Positions 23,860-36,533 of a stretch of DNA of 64,000 nt are shown here, piece after piece (the first letter of the stretch is position 1; the number at the start of each line of letters is the position of its first letter). The stretch lies in the NCBI GenBank assembly GCA_029378245.1, contig JARKIF010000014.1, positions 1,426,001 through 1,490,000 on the forward strand, given 5' to 3'. The stretch is from Roridomyces roridus (Eukaryota > Basidiomycota > Agaricomycetes > Agaricales > Mycenaceae). The notes under the pieces are model-generated. The model saw only the letters and a list, made by a program, of their open reading frames with translations, was not told the DNA's origin and did not search any database. A program made the translations under genes and the position numbers.

Positions 23860-25646
23860 TGGGGGGGAGTATGCGTTTTGAAGCCCATAATGCCGGTTTT
23901 TATGGGTACCATGAGCGGTTATCTGAATTGGTTGCTCTAATTCTGGGATGCGGCTGAGAAGAACGGGAGACAGGTGTGATGGACTCAGCCACCCCCTTTT
24001 CTAGATCGTCACTCATTTTCCAAGCACGACTAGAGCGTCGCTGATTTCTCCCACAAAAACAACCCAAACTAGTCCACTTCAAACTTTCTGCAGCTCCATT
24101 GTCCGACCAGGTCCGGCGTCGGGCTCACAATATCATTTCATGCATTCAATCACTGTTCGAACTTGAACGTTCAATTGCAGGCTTCTGTTCCTGTTGACAG
24201 TTGGCACCAGCGCGTAGCCCACTGACTTGCCAGGTCCTACTTGTCTTTCCTGCGTCCGATTCCTCCGCTCGTCTCCGCGGGAATTCCCTCTCACGTGGAG
24301 TCACGCACCCGGGACCACCGGAGAGCCCACACAAAACAACGTCGCATTCGCCGGAGTGAGAACTTGCTGAACAACGCGGAATATTAATGCCCTTCTCAAG
24401 ATCACCCGGGATTCCAAATTACAACCCCAAACCCCACACTTAACCCCAATGATACTTCCGCGTTTATTCAGAATCCTTCAGAATCGTCTTCTTTCGGCCA
24501 CTGCATAGTCTCCCGAATGACGCAAACGCGGAGATTCAAACTGTAGAAGGCAAAGCTCTTAGCCAATTCCATACATTTGACCCACGTGCCGAATCGATTT
24601 GTGCCGGCCAGGTCTTCGAGGCGATGTATACCAAGCCCTTTACTCTTGGCCAGTTCCTTAATCTACCTTGACTCTTGAGCAGCGCCGCTGCAAGTACTGT
24701 CAGTTTGTCAGCGTAGGATAGATTACAACGATCGCGAGTCAGAGACCGAGCCACATATATTTCCGAGAGGCACCGCAGCGCTACAATTCAATGGATTGCA
24801 ACTAGAGGAATCAGAGACTGATTTCATTGACCAATAAGCTGATGTAATTTCCATAGGAAAAAAATAGAGTTCAATAGCGCACCACGGTTGATTTCCCGAC
24901 GGGCGAACGTGTCGCGCTCTCAACTACAACTTCATGTGAGCGAGCCACATACGAGAGCGCACTGTATCCGAGTGGCATTTCACCGTACTGGAGCAGCGAA
25001 TTACCTTGAACGAGTGGGACTCCACCAAGATGACTGAGGTGATCACTGATTGCTATTGTCGCACTCGGAGATGAAATGGGGCGACGTAATGATAGACGCA
25101 AAAGAAGCACCGATTTCGGGCTTGGATTTGCGCGCAGCGTGCACGAGCGAGCGAGAGACGACGGGTGGCAGCCATGATAGATGGACAGGTCTGGGGAAAA
25201 TTGCGCCAATCCAGTCAGGGGTTCTAGATGGAAGGTTGGAAGGATGGCGCCGGACGAGAGTGGGTGCAACAAAAACGAAGACTCGGAGGTGGGCCAGCCC
25301 GCCTTGGTGGAAGTTGGTGCACGGCTTGTGCGAGAACATGGGAGAAGAGAAGAAAGCATGGATTCTCCTTTATGGAAGCTCTGATTCTGATCAATTCAAC
25401 CTTGATTGAAATTTCAACCACAGAATCCATTTTCGGACAACGTGGCTGGCAATCTTCTTGCTGCTGGTACGCCAAGTCCGGGGTTGACGGGAATAGCCGC
25501 GAGAACGGCCGATGCCTGATACCCCAGCTTCCATCACTCAAAAACGGTCAGGAATAGCTGTCGCCGGGTTGAGCCCGAGTCGACCCACACCCATCGCCGT
25601 GATCCTTCCCTTTCGATTTCTGGCGCCATCGAGGACTCTCTTTGCT
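23860..25646. other. Intergenic region
   Basis: 1.8 kb between the monooxygenase start and the second MFS start; it must carry both promoters. Short open frames on the minus strand around 24.9-25.4 kb show no recognisable protein. Confidence 0.55.
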
Positions 25647-27984
25647 ATGCTTCCCCAGCACGAAGCACAGGCACACCCCGCAGCTGCAGACCTCGTCCTC
25701 CAATCCTCCTCTTCCTCCGACAAACGGGAGCTGGAGTTGGACTCGGGTACACTCGCACCTGATGGCGCCACTGATTCATCACGGCCTCGTTCGGACTCTG
25801 AAAAAACCCTTGATTCGGAGTCAAAAAAATTCTGTGTAGGTATTTCGCCGCTCAGCATCTCTACCTCTGCTCTGTGGTTGAAAATAACCTTGACAGGTTG
25901 AATTTGAAGAACACGATCCGCGGAGCCCAGCCTACTTTCCTCAGTCGAAAAAATGGGCCATAACCCTACACGCGTGTTTTTCAGCTCTGGTTGCCTGTAC
26001 GTCGTCTCCTCGTTAAGAAGTTCAACTTGATTGTAAATTTGGAAATAGCTTCCACATCCTCGTCCTACAACATGAGCTACACTTCGATGACGGTACGCGA
26101 GATTCGACTTGCCAAACTAAATATAACACACCGATCTCACAGCGAGACCTCAATTGCACCCAATTCCAAGCAACAGTCGGATTGATCGTGTACCCTTTGG
26201 GTTTCGGCGTCGTCCCACTATTGTCTTCTAGCTTTAGCGAGGAATTCGGTCGCCAGCCACTCTACATTGGCTCCGCTATCGGGGTTCTGAGCATGTATAT
26301 CCTCATCGCATTGTGCGTTGCTTTATACCTTGAAAATCTTGGTGTAATGCTGAACTTGATGAAGGTCACAGAACATACAAAGCGTCATCATAGCTCGATT
26401 TTTACAGGGGTCGTTTAGTTCGACTTGGGCGACGATGTGAGTTTCTGTCGGTGAAATGATTTCCTTTGGCTGAACATTGCAAGGGTGGGTGGGACGATAG
26501 CCGGTTCGTGCATAGTTCGTCTGGCATCTGCAAATAACCAAGTGGCTTCAAAGATCTCTGGGCACCGCACGAGTAAGCAATCTTCTTTCTTTCGCACATT
26601 TATTATCAATCGAACAGACGAGGACTCCCCATGGCCCTCTTTTCCGTTGCCGCAATCGGGGGGACGGGAATAGGCCCAGTAGTCGCCGGTTGGATTGAAA
26701 TGAACCCAAAGTTGGAGTGGCGCTGGATACAGTGGATTCAAATGATGCGAGTCCATTCGTGAACAAACCTGATACCTACTGACATTATCCACAGGATCTG
26801 CGGCGCCTACTCGGTCCTCGTTCCCGTCATCATGCGCGAGACTCGGAGCTCCATCCTGCTGATGCGCCTCGCCAAGAAGATCCGCAAAGAAACGGGCGAC
26901 GAGCGATACCGCGCCAAGATAGAGGACGAGCGACCCAGTTTGCTGACCCTCATTTATATCTCTTGCACTCGTCCATTTTGTCCGTCTCCAACTTCTTGGG
27001 TGATGCGGGAACTGACCATAAACAGACCTTTTGACGACGGAACCTGTGGTCGCAGCGTTCAGTGTACGTCTTTCAATAATGTTATTACTCGCAGTCAACT
27101 GGTTAGTTATGGATCGGCTTCCTCTGGGGCGTGTTGTATTGCATGATCGAGTTGGTTGTTTTTCTCCACTCGAGATTCCTAGCATTCAACCTTGGTAGAT
27201 CCATACCCGGACTATGCCGCGATCTTCACCATTTTACCATTGGACAAGAGGGAACGGTGTTTCTGACCATGGTGTAAATGCAACTGCTCCGAACTCGTTG
27301 ATGAAGTAACTGAACCTTGGACGAAAGGATCGGTACCGCGCTCGGCTTTGCGACGAATTTCTACCAAGAGCATTTATATCAGTAAGTATGTGGCCACTGT
27401 TGAATTATTCCAACTCACATCGCCCAGCAAACTCTACGCCCAGAGAGGCCCAGAGGCAAGGCTAGTGATGTCATGCGCGGCTGGCATGATGCTACCTTGC
27501 TCCATGTTCATCTACGCGTGGTGTTCATTCCCATCCGTCCCGTGGATCTCGCTCGCCATTGCACTCACAGTCATTGAATCCACTCTTCCAACTTGCACCT
27601 CACTGATTTGTGCATAGCTTTACACCTGGGGAACCTTCGTCGTCTACCTCGCCGTGTTCACTTACCTGGCAGACTGGTACATTCGTCGTGATTGCCTTGA
27701 TGATATATCTGATGATCGTCAGCTACGGCCCCTTCGCATCATCCGCCTTGGCCGGCCAAAGTCTCTGCAGAAACATCATGGCCACCGTCTTCCCACTCTT
27801 CACCAAACAACTTTTCGCCGCGCTCGGATACACCTGGGCCAACACCATGTTCGCATTGATAGCGCTGGTCATGACACCCATCCCTTTCGTCCTCTTCTTC
27901 TTCGGGCCTCGGATCCGCGCCAGGAGCAAGTTTTCTAGGATGGTTTTGGAGCGGCAAGAAGCGAGCGCTGGGAAGGAGAAGTGA
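25647..27984 (+). CDS. MFS transporter (DHA1-like), copy 2, intact
   Basis: The start is ATG at 25647 (MLPQHEAQAHP), and exon 1 ends after SKKFC with the next exon opening VEFEEHDP. Transmembrane blocks follow the order of copy 1: WAITLHACFSALVA, SYTSMT, LIVYPLGFGVVPLLSSSFSE with EFGRQPLYIGSAIG, then FSVAAIGGTGIGPVVAGWI. Later blocks are LHHFTIGQEGTVF, MFIYAWCSFPSVPW, LYTWGTFVVYLAVFTYLAD and MFALIALVMTPIPFVLFFFG, ending at 27984. The length and loop motif fit a 12-TM proton antiporter for drugs, polyamines or secondary metabolites at the plasma membrane. No frame break was found. Intron positions match copy 1, so the pair arose by tandem duplication with the monooxygenase lying between. Confidence 0.88.
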
Positions 27985-29037
27985 TTCTTTGTTGAACATC
28001 CCGCCGTGTATCTTTTATGATGAACATTCGTGTGCGTAAACCCCCGATTCGTTTCCCAGTTTTGGAGTGGCAGACTAAGAACCCGAGTGTCACGGAGTGT
28101 TGATTCAGCGCGGGTGCCTGTCTCGGGAGCAGGAACAGAAAACTGAGCATCTGCAATGCAACATACCTCTCACCGAATTTAGGTTAGACCAAGAAAAGAC
28201 CAACTTGTCGCAACAGTTAAACCACATCATGTCGGAACCTCCGCACCGGCTTGCCTCGAATGGAATGCTACCATTTTCAAATCCCGGGCTTTAGTATGGC
28301 TGTGTGAATCACGTCGATAGCAACTCGTCATCGCGCCCGCCTTGAACGTGATTAAAATTTAAAGGCGGGTATCCTCAGCCAGAAAGCCCGATCGGCTTCA
28401 CATCGACTGGCGGCGGTTGGATGCTTCAAGTCTTACCCTCCGCACTCTGTATCCGTACTGTCAGGAACTCTCTGCTTCGGCGGGAACGGTACGAACGACC
28501 CGATCGGTCTCGAGCATGAACCCCGGTAATCCATTCGCCATGGTCAGCCCAACCTCTGGTGAAACGATAATGAAAGGGACCACATCTAAAACGTATGTAT
28601 CCGTACCCAAGATTGTAGCGGAGGTTTGGAGCTTCAGGGATTAAGAATCCGGTACGTACTCAACCCGACGTCTGGCCGTCGGCATACTATAGATGCGAAT
28701 TTCCACTAGTAGTAGCAAGGGGGTCCAGGTCACACAAGACGAGTCGGAAAAGTGGCGCACGATGAAGGAGGAAAATCCCCACGGATGATGAAACGGTGAT
28801 CATGCTGCATAATCTGGATTCTGCACGGAAGCCTCGCGGGAAACCCTGAACCGTGGCTGTATGATCAGATTAAGATAAGAGAATCAGAACCCAGAGGTTT
28901 CAATTAATTTGAACAACGATTCCTTGCCGCCACCGGGACTGCAACACGTGTCTAACAAGTCCTGCGCAGGGTCCAACCACAAGTAGTTCGGGCGGTCTCG
29001 ACGATGACGATCCACTCCAACGATGGTGAAAGAATGG
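27985..29037. other. Intergenic region
   Basis: 1.05 kb between convergent gene ends. No repeat, RNA or credible ORF is seen; a short plus-strand frame at 28417-28644 lacks any support. Confidence 0.55.
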
Positions 29038-30505
29038 TTAATATTGCTGTCGAAGACGTAGTCTAAAGGCGTTTTTAGACGCGCGTGAGTTGGGATCAAG
29101 ATACGCATCGTAGAATCCAGCGATGAATTCTTCCGCCTTGAATCCGAAGCGGTTGTAGAGCAACTAAGATTAGGATGAGTGTGGAATAGGTGGAAAATCC
29201 AAACCGAAATGAAATACCATCGCAGAGCTGTTGGCAGAGACGTGAAGGGTGATATCTTGGTGTGGGTTTAGAGTTATCAAATGATACAGCATCGTCCTAT
29301 GGAGAGAGGGTGGTGGATTGGCCAAAATAAAGTAAAACGAACTCACGTTGCTATCTGAGCATTCTCCCAACCTGCACGCACGGCCAAATATGTAATATAA
29401 GTCTCGCGCGGGGAACTGATAATGGCCACGCCGACGACCAGGCGATTGTATGTCGCGACGATCGTGCACCGTTCTGGCGAGTAGTCGAGGGAATCCCGGA
29501 CTAAAAAATCTTGTCAGATTAATCAAAGACACGAGTCGCCGGGACCACGGACCGTCTATCCCTGACCAAAAACAGCGACAGAGCAAATCATGAACCTGTT
29601 CTAAATGCCACGGTTGTAGAGAGGTGTACGTTATAGGGACCAGACTTCTTGAAGGCTGACACCGTTCGGGGCTTTTAATCGTCAAGAAACGCGCCGGTGA
29701 ACAATTTGGAAAGCTCACTGAGACAGACTATAATGGTCCCTTATGTCACTCATAAGCCGCATCCATGGCGCCTCTGTCTCCCAGTCCACAGAAACTAGAC
29801 CAGGAAGGGCGACGCCGTGGTTCACGCCCTGCAGCCGCGACAGGAACGAATTTTCAAACGGCGTTGTTTCAATGGATTCCAGGGCCTGTATGATCACGCT
29901 GACACTTGCACGTTCCGGGTTGGCCGACGAGACGGAGGGCAACGGCTCAGCAGTGCTGGGTAAATCAGAAATGGTGCTCTTCATCCAACCAGCGCGCCTT
30001 CGCTCCTGACAACGGTGTTCAAAGAAATGTCAAAAGATGCGGAATGAAGTTGGCGGGCGCACTTGGTCGAGTTTGAGCTTCCGAGCCACGATGGCTTGGG
30101 AGGCATTGGAAGTAAACCCTGGCGTTTCCGATGCCTTCTCCACGAACGACGACATTTCCGATCTTGTCAGGGCGCGCAGCAGAGTTTGGCCCTACATTAT
30201 TTTGGTTATCTCCCGATACAGCCCCTCCTTTAGCACAGACTTGCCGCCACATCTTTCTCAGCCTCTTGTTCTTGCAGAACCGCTCTGTCATGGAGGAAAT
30301 CGGGCAATAATAGTTCCATAGACTCCTCCAGTGGAGCGTCAAAGTCTTCCAACACGTCCAGAAGGGGCTGCAAAGAAAAATTCTTGCTGCCTCTCGATGT
30401 CGTTGGCAAGCCGTCATTTCCCTTTCTGCGTTTCTTGTGGGACGTTGGAAATGTGGAAACTGAACTAGACTGAGAAAAAAGCACCTTTCTGCTCTCAGAT
30501 GACAT
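29038..30505 (-). CDS. KAT14/ATAC2-like GNAT N-acetyltransferase
   Basis: Seven exons give 384 aa: 30245-30505, 30063-30191, 29719-30005, 29553-29671, 29347-29500, 29218-29296 and 29038-29163. The first intron has a GC donor (GCAAGT), chosen because it keeps frame into GQTLLRALTRSEM. The N-terminal half is hydrophilic with an acidic LLDVLEDFDAP segment. The C-terminal GNAT domain reads QVHDLLCRCFWSGID, YSPERCTIVATYNRLVVGV, ETYITYLAVRAGWENAQIAT, MLYHLIT, ITLHVSANSSAMLLYNRFGF and FYDAYLDP. This order and wording closely follow the C-terminal acetyltransferase domain of KAT14 (CSRP2BP/ATAC2). In animals KAT14 belongs to a histone-acetylating complex. The fungal substrate is not evident from sequence. 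The gene starts 84 bp downstream of the BAR gene's stop. Confidence 0.85.
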
Positions 30506-30589
30506 TGTGGAGAAGAGAAAGCGGCGATCAACAACTGGCCAAATCCGATCAAATATTTTACTATGGTATAAGTTCCAGATAGTCCACGT

Positions 30590-31621
30590 TCATAAACGGA
30601 TATCCTCCCCGGCAGCCGCAGTGAGTTCCTCCAGTTCGGCCTGTGTATCCGACAACGTCTGAGCGGCAGCCGCATGGAATATGAGCTGCGTTGCGTCAGT
30701 CATTTGACAAGGAATTCAGGGTAAAATTACGGACTTGTGCCTTCGCCAGTTCGTTCAAGAGCTTCATAGGTTCAGGCTGTATAACTCGGAAATTAATTTC
30801 TAAGGCATGTAGAATATGAGAAAAACGCACGTTCTTGAGAACTTTCTCCATCAATTGGATCGCAAGCTCTGTCTTCTGAACCAGGTCATCCTCCGCATGT
30901 TCCAGGTCGATCCTCGCCTGCTCCTGCTTGGCTGCATTGGCGGTCTTGAGCCTGTTCATCTTAGTTATCGTACGAGAAAAGAAAGATTGGAAACGCACGT
31001 CTGCTTGGCACTATCCAACTCCAAGCGACTATTCCGCACCGCCTGCCTAGCCTTCATCGCAAGCGTAATCGACGTGTCGAGCACCTGCTGCCAGGGATGC
31101 AAGTGGTTTATCCGTATAGCCGTATCTTGCTCGACACGCGCCAAAGCCACCTTCTCCATTCCCCCAGCATAGACACCCAGCGCAATGGCAAGCGGCTCCT
31201 CACCCTGCGGATTCGCAGCCTGCAACTGGGCCGCAGCAGCCGTCGCAGAACGCACCAATGCATGCGGGAGGGTCTTGTGCTGTGGTGCTGGTGCTGCAGG
31301 TGGTGGTGTCGGTGCAGCGGTGGCCCCCCTCGTTGCAGCTAGCCGCGCAGAAATGCCCTGGCTGAGCGAAGAAGAGAGCTCAGAAAGGGATTCCTGGATG
31401 GCCGACGGGTAGTCGTAGGCTTCCGACTCGTAGACTTTGGTTATCTTGAGCAGGGTCAAGTGAGCCTGGCGAAGGGCATCGACACGGTTTTCGAGGTCCT
31501 TGTACTCTTGTGGTAATTCGGTAATCTCGTCTTGCCCTACGCGCCCTAGACGCTCCCTGGTGGCCTGAACGCTTGTGGAAAAGTTCTTGTTCAAGTTGGC
31601 TTGGAATTGTCGCCACGCCAT
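30590..31621 (-). CDS. GVP36: BAR-domain protein, Gvp36 family
   Basis: Exons 30999-31621, 30831-30951, 30735-30776 and 30590-30685 give 293 aa. It begins MAWRQFQANLNKNFSTSVQ, then a long helical region with LPQEYKDLENRVDALR, LLKITKVYESEAYDYP, an Ala/Pro linker, ALGVYAGGMEKVALARVEQD and LKTANAAKQEQARIDLEHAE. This helix order matches fungal Gvp36-type BAR proteins. BAR dimers bind and bend membranes; in yeast Gvp36 acts at Golgi-derived vesicles and in endocytosis. The length is close to the family norm and the protein ends in an amphipathic helix region. No unusual residues were noted. Confidence 0.88.
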
Positions 31622-31765
31622 GGTGGTGTTGGTGGTGGTAGATGATCTCGGAGTCTGATGTCGCCGGCAAGAGCTTACAGTAAATTACAAGAGGCTACGG
31701 AAACAAGTATGTGTACTGGCTACAGAATAATAATTACCCAGAGAATACAGTACCCATCTAGATTC

Positions 31766-33709
31766 TCACCGCATACCATGCCGCTTCCCCCTCACGAGGA
31801 GACCTCCATCCCACGTCCCAACGATCCAGCCATCCTCCGACAACGCCTTCTTCACCGCAGGCTTCAACACGCTGACCTGGTTGGCAGAGTGCGCTCCTCG
31901 CCCGGTGATAATCTTGAGCGGTTTCTCCGGCGTCCAAGTCTTCTCGCCGAGAATTTCGTTGACAAGGACGACAGCCTCGGCGGCAGTGACGCCGTGCAAG
32001 TCGACCGTGTCGTGTTCGCGTCCAGAAAACCGCTTGTTCTCCACCATAATCCGAGCTGCATCCAACGCCTCTCGTTTTGCCATCTCTTGAAACTCCCTTG
32101 CCTTGAAATCAATTAGTCGGGCGCCAGAAACAAAAAGAGAAACACCCACCCTCTCCGCAAAATAAAAAGCCACCTCCCCTCCCCTCGTCCTCTTATTTCC
32201 CTTCTGCCACATCCTCGCCGCCTCCTTGAGCATCTCATCCCTCTTTCGCATACTCTCTCCCACTCTCCGTCTATATGCACCAAGCTCTCCAACATCGCCT
32301 TTGCCGCCTTTGCCTCCACTATTCCCACCGCCGCGCACCTTGATGCCGTTCACGTCTGTCTTGTACGCTGGTATGTGCATTGCCAGCGGGTGTGGGTCCG
32401 TCCGCGGTAACTTGCGCCGCTGTGGGACAGCTTGCCACTGATACGGACTAGGGGGCTTCCCGTGCCCCACAGCAGTAGCAGATTTCATCTTCAACGGCGG
32501 AGGGGGCGTCGGTGCAGGTCCTGTCGGTAACCTCATGACTACTGGGGCAGGCACAGGTCTCTCGCTGGTCGGGGAGGTAATAGGCGAATGATACACGCCC
32601 ATCTCGTATACACCCTCTGCATCGTCCGAGTCCAAGTCACGCAGAACCCTGACGAGCTCAAACGCATCTTCCCCACGGCCCCCAGCGGCATTCAGCGCAA
32701 GCTCAATATCCGCTATAAGCCTCGAACGTCCTTCCTCGTTGAGAGATTCGTACGAGGGAAGCAACAGATCGAGGAGATTGAACAGCGTGGTAGTGTACCT
32801 CTCCGAGGAAAACGGGTCCTCCTCGGAAGGCGAGGAACTGCAAATCGCAGAAAGTGCAGCACAGAGCGCCGTGTAAGGCGTCCGTGCATGATCCGGGGAA
32901 TGAAAGTACGACTGGAAGAACGAGGCGGGGTGCGGGGGCAGGAAGTTTGCTACGTGAGTGGATAAAGACGTAAGCTGGGCCCACGGGTCGTCGAGGCGGG
33001 GTAAACGTGAGGGACCCGCCGAACGAGGTGCATGTTGCTGCTGCCGGACGTCCGAAATTGTAATTTTGGTAGCTTTTTTCTTGGCTTTGCGCGCTGCAGT
33101 CCCAGTCCCAGGTCCAGGCGAGCGTTTGGACTCTACCGTCTCCCAAGCCCAAGCAGCATCTGCATCTGCAGTGTCTTTCATCTCCTTCATCTCCTGCTCG
33201 TCCAAATCGCGCTCCCGCATCTCCCGCTCCGTTTCTTCAGAAAGAATCGTCGAAATAATATCCCACATGTCGAGTTCCTCATCTGCAGCCTCCACGTCAG
33301 AAAGCGCCTTTCTGAGCCTCTCGATGGGGAGACCCGGGAGTGCCGCCTGGAGAAAATGAAGCGGGGACCGAAGCGCGCCACCACCAGACGGAGACATGTC
33401 AGAAAAGGACGTCGTGGTGGTGGTGGTACAGAAATCAGGGACGCTGCTCGTCTCCTCTGACTGCGAAAAGTCCTCCAACTCTTCGTCAGCGTGAACCGCA
33501 AGCTCGATGAGCATGCTCCGGAGGGTCGAGATATCCGGGGGCGCGCCATCTGGTGTGCCCGACAAGTCTAGATCGGCGAGGAGGGCGGCGAGGAGGGACG
33601 AATCCAGTGGGGGACAAAATTCTCGCTAAAGAGATTATGATTGACTTTTGAGTTGTTCTCGTGGCCACGGGACGCGTCGTACCTCTAGGGACTCGAATAT
33701 AGCGTCCAT
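31766..33709 (-). CDS. Smr-domain protein with DUF1771 (CUE-like N-terminus)
   Basis: Exon 1 is 33683-33709 (MDAIFESLE), exon 2 is 32150-33625 and exon 3 is 31766-32101, giving 612 aa. The middle intron is 48 nt, in phase and without a stop, so an unspliced reading also stays open. Removing it restores a clean DUF1771 helix (YFAERAREFQEMAKREALD). The N-terminal region has a CUE-like LPGLPIERLRKALSDVE stretch. Next come a Lys-rich segment and Pro-rich linkers. The C-terminal Smr domain has both hallmark motifs: DLHGVTAAEAV and TGRGAHS, ending DGGLLVRGK. Smr domains bind or cut nucleic acids; eukaryotic CUE-DUF1771-Smr proteins act in mRNA decay tied to stalled ribosomes. Confidence 0.88.
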
Positions 33710-34009
33710 TGCGATGATATAGTGGGTATCCAAGAAAAACGTAGTGGTGGCTTAAGCCAAGTTTGTATGACCGCTGTGTAGTCATCCGACGATCTTGTGA
33801 TCGAAAATCTCAAAGAAGGCTCTTCAAATTCTAGTATACAATCATGTAGTATTCGGTATAGAATCGGACTCGCAAACATCCCTATGCGAGTCAAGTAGGT
33901 ACTGTATTCACGCCTTGTATGAATAATAAAGAGCAAAGAACAAGCCACAATGTCAATTCAACAGAGAAAGCAAAGAAGAATAAGAGATAAAAAAAAAGAG
34001 AAAAGCCCT

Positions 34010-36043
34010 CTAGTGCCCTACTAGCTCCCCATACGCAGGAGGCAGCCGCCCACTCGCACTCCGTCCAAGTGACAAACCAACAGGACCAGCATCCGTGTGC
34101 CGCTCATCCACCAATTGCCACGGCTCACGCTCGTCCGTCTCCAAGAACGGCTCCTCCGAAGCCGCACGCGTTCCTTCAACAATAGTTGGTGGTGTCGGCC
34201 CTCCACGGTTCTTCCTTGGTAGTGGACCCGCTTCTCTCCGCACAGGAGCAAGAGGAGGACCACCACCACTGCTACTGCTTCCGCTGACGCTAGCCGCCAC
34301 CCCTCCATAGGCATTACTCGTCTGCATCGACGACGTACTCGGTTGCGTGGTATGCTCGCCCCGGTGCGAGCTTGCCTGCCCTGTAGTTGTGCTCCGCGAG
34401 TCGGCATTGTACGGATTATAGGCACTGGCGGCACCAAGACCCGCAAATCCTGGCCCAGAGGCTTCGCTGGCACCGCTGTGCCCAGCACCGTCAAAGTAGC
34501 CGGAGGATGAGGGATGAGTAGTACCCCCGCCGGTCTCGGACGACGGAGATGTGTAGGTGTAACCTACGTAGTCCGGTTAGTAAGTGTGGAGTGAAGGATG
34601 TAGACATGTTGCGATTGAGCGCATCAGCTGAGCACCACAAAGACCGAAAACGTCGCGCAGCATAGAAACAGAAGAAACTAGAACTCACCCCGTGCAATCA
34701 AACTATCATCGACCGTCGCCATCGCCATGCTACCACTTCCACGGCCGCCTCCACCGCCGAGAGGCTCGTCAAGGATACCTGCACCTGTCCTGCAAAGAAG
34801 AATGGTTGGCAAGCGCTTCAGCGGGAGAGAAAATACTCACCTTCTCCCTCTCTTCCGAACCAACCATATCATCCCGGCAAGCCCAACTAACGCTATCAGC
34901 GCACCGATGGCGATACCGGCAATCGCACCCCCGGCCAAAGAAGACGACGAGCTGGCTGCTGCTGTAGCTGAAGAACTACTTGATGGGGATGTGCCGGAGG
35001 AGGTACTAGAGCCGGTGAAGGAAGAGGATCTGTGGATGGGTTAGCGAGGAAAGTTGAGGATCGAGGAGGGAGCCTGGGCCGACAAGTATCGGAGACACGG
35101 AAAATGTATCCTCCGTTACTTCGCGGGTCCCAGTCCCTCTCCCCACGAGAAAAAAAACGGCAACTTACCCGCCAGCACTACTACTCGTCCCATTAATCGT
35201 CGTACTCGCACATTTCGTGAACGAGTTATTATTCGCAACGATATTATCCTTGATTATCGTGTCACGGGTGAATACACTGCGGATGAATCAGCATTGGAGC
35301 GGAGGGCGGGCAGATCGACCCGCCGTCACGATCAGGGAGTAAATGAGCCAGCAACGCCCGCAACCCGCCCAAATGAGAGCGAGCAACTCACTAGAACCAA
35401 GACCCATCCCCCCAGCCGTTCGTGTAGATATCATTGTTAATCTTGATCTTTTCGTTACAGACGGCGGCTTGGATGTCTTTGGGAAGGCCTTGGGAGACGG
35501 GATTGGCGCATGACTGTGTCGAGGTGATGGAGCCGTTGAGGTAGAGTTGGTACGCGCCCACGCCGGCGTCGTATCCCGAGGTGGTAGAGATATTTTGTTG
35601 GCAGCTGCGGAGCAGTGAGTCGGGGAGTTATCACGGACGGGTGCGGACACGCACTTGAGACAGAGCATGCTGAGTGCAAAGGACACGGTGTTACAGCAAC
35701 ATGTGGCTAAAGGGCGTCCTTAGCACGAAGAGACCAAGGACAGCGAGAGCGGCACGCACAGACTTGGTCGGTACAGAAATCCGGCGGGGTGTTGACGTTC
35801 ATTGTCCCGACGGTGACTACGCGCACGGTAAAAACCAAGCAAAAACGCGAAGAAAAAACGAGACGGACATTGAGAATTGCAGATCTGGCGCAGCTTTTGG
35901 TAGGTCGTGCAGGGCGTCTCCCCTACCATTTGAGTGTACCAATCCATCCCAGTACCGGAGCAGGCAGTGTTATCGGCAGCGACAACCGAGACCATGGCGA
36001 GAACGAGGGCACCGCGCGCCAGTCGTCGGCGCATACAAGACAT
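34010..36043 (-). CDS. Single-pass membrane glycoprotein with Cys-rich ectodomain
   Basis: The start is ATG at 36043; the signal peptide is RGALVLAMVSVVAADN. The ectodomain has TACSGTGMDWYTQMVGETPC, TYQKLRQICNSQ, then CCCNTVSFALSMLCLNCQQ, DAGVGAYQLYLNGS and SCANPVSQGLP. A Ser-rich stalk precedes a transmembrane helix (AGGAIAGIAIGALIALVGLAG) and a basic stop-transfer RKRGRR. The cytoplasmic tail of about 200 residues is rich in Gly, Ser and Pro and ends PPAYGELVGH. The set of about six exons is clear except at 35.7-35.8 kb, where the junction before TCCCN needs a donor at either GTACCG or GTCTGT. The layout resembles surface sensor or adhesion-type proteins common in basidiomycetes. No specific role can be assigned. 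Confidence 0.8.
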
Positions 36044-36533
36044 GATGGACAAGAGAGAGCCGGACAGGGCACTCCACGAGCGCCAAATGGCCCGCTTATT
36101 TCAAATTGAGGGGCTGTCAGCTTGATCGTCGCCTAGAGCATTGTAATCTTCTTGAAACGCTCCGTCCGTTTCATCTGCCTCTTTATTACGCTGCCCTGCA
36201 AAAAAACTGTCTGTCAGTGCATGACCAGCTTGAACGACCTTTCCCTTGGATTTTTCTGTGGTCGGGTCCATTTGTCCATTGCGATCTTGTGATGCCAAGA
36301 TGCTTTGTTGAAGTTGCGTTTCATTAACATCTTTGCAACCGTCCGATGAGTACCCAGTTGTACCCAGGCACGGGAGCCATCGGCCGGTCTAGATCCAAGG
36401 TGTATGCCGCCCAAATGCCGCCGTGCCTGAACAACAGCGCCGTGACCCGCCGTGACCCGCCATCGCTTAGCGTCAGCCTCATCTTTCCTCCTCTGCGACC
36501 ACTGATGTATCACTGATGATGTACAAGTACGAC
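36044..36533. other. Intergenic region
   Basis: 490 bp upstream of the membrane glycoprotein and downstream of Sec72. No ORF or repeat of note is seen. Confidence 0.5.
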
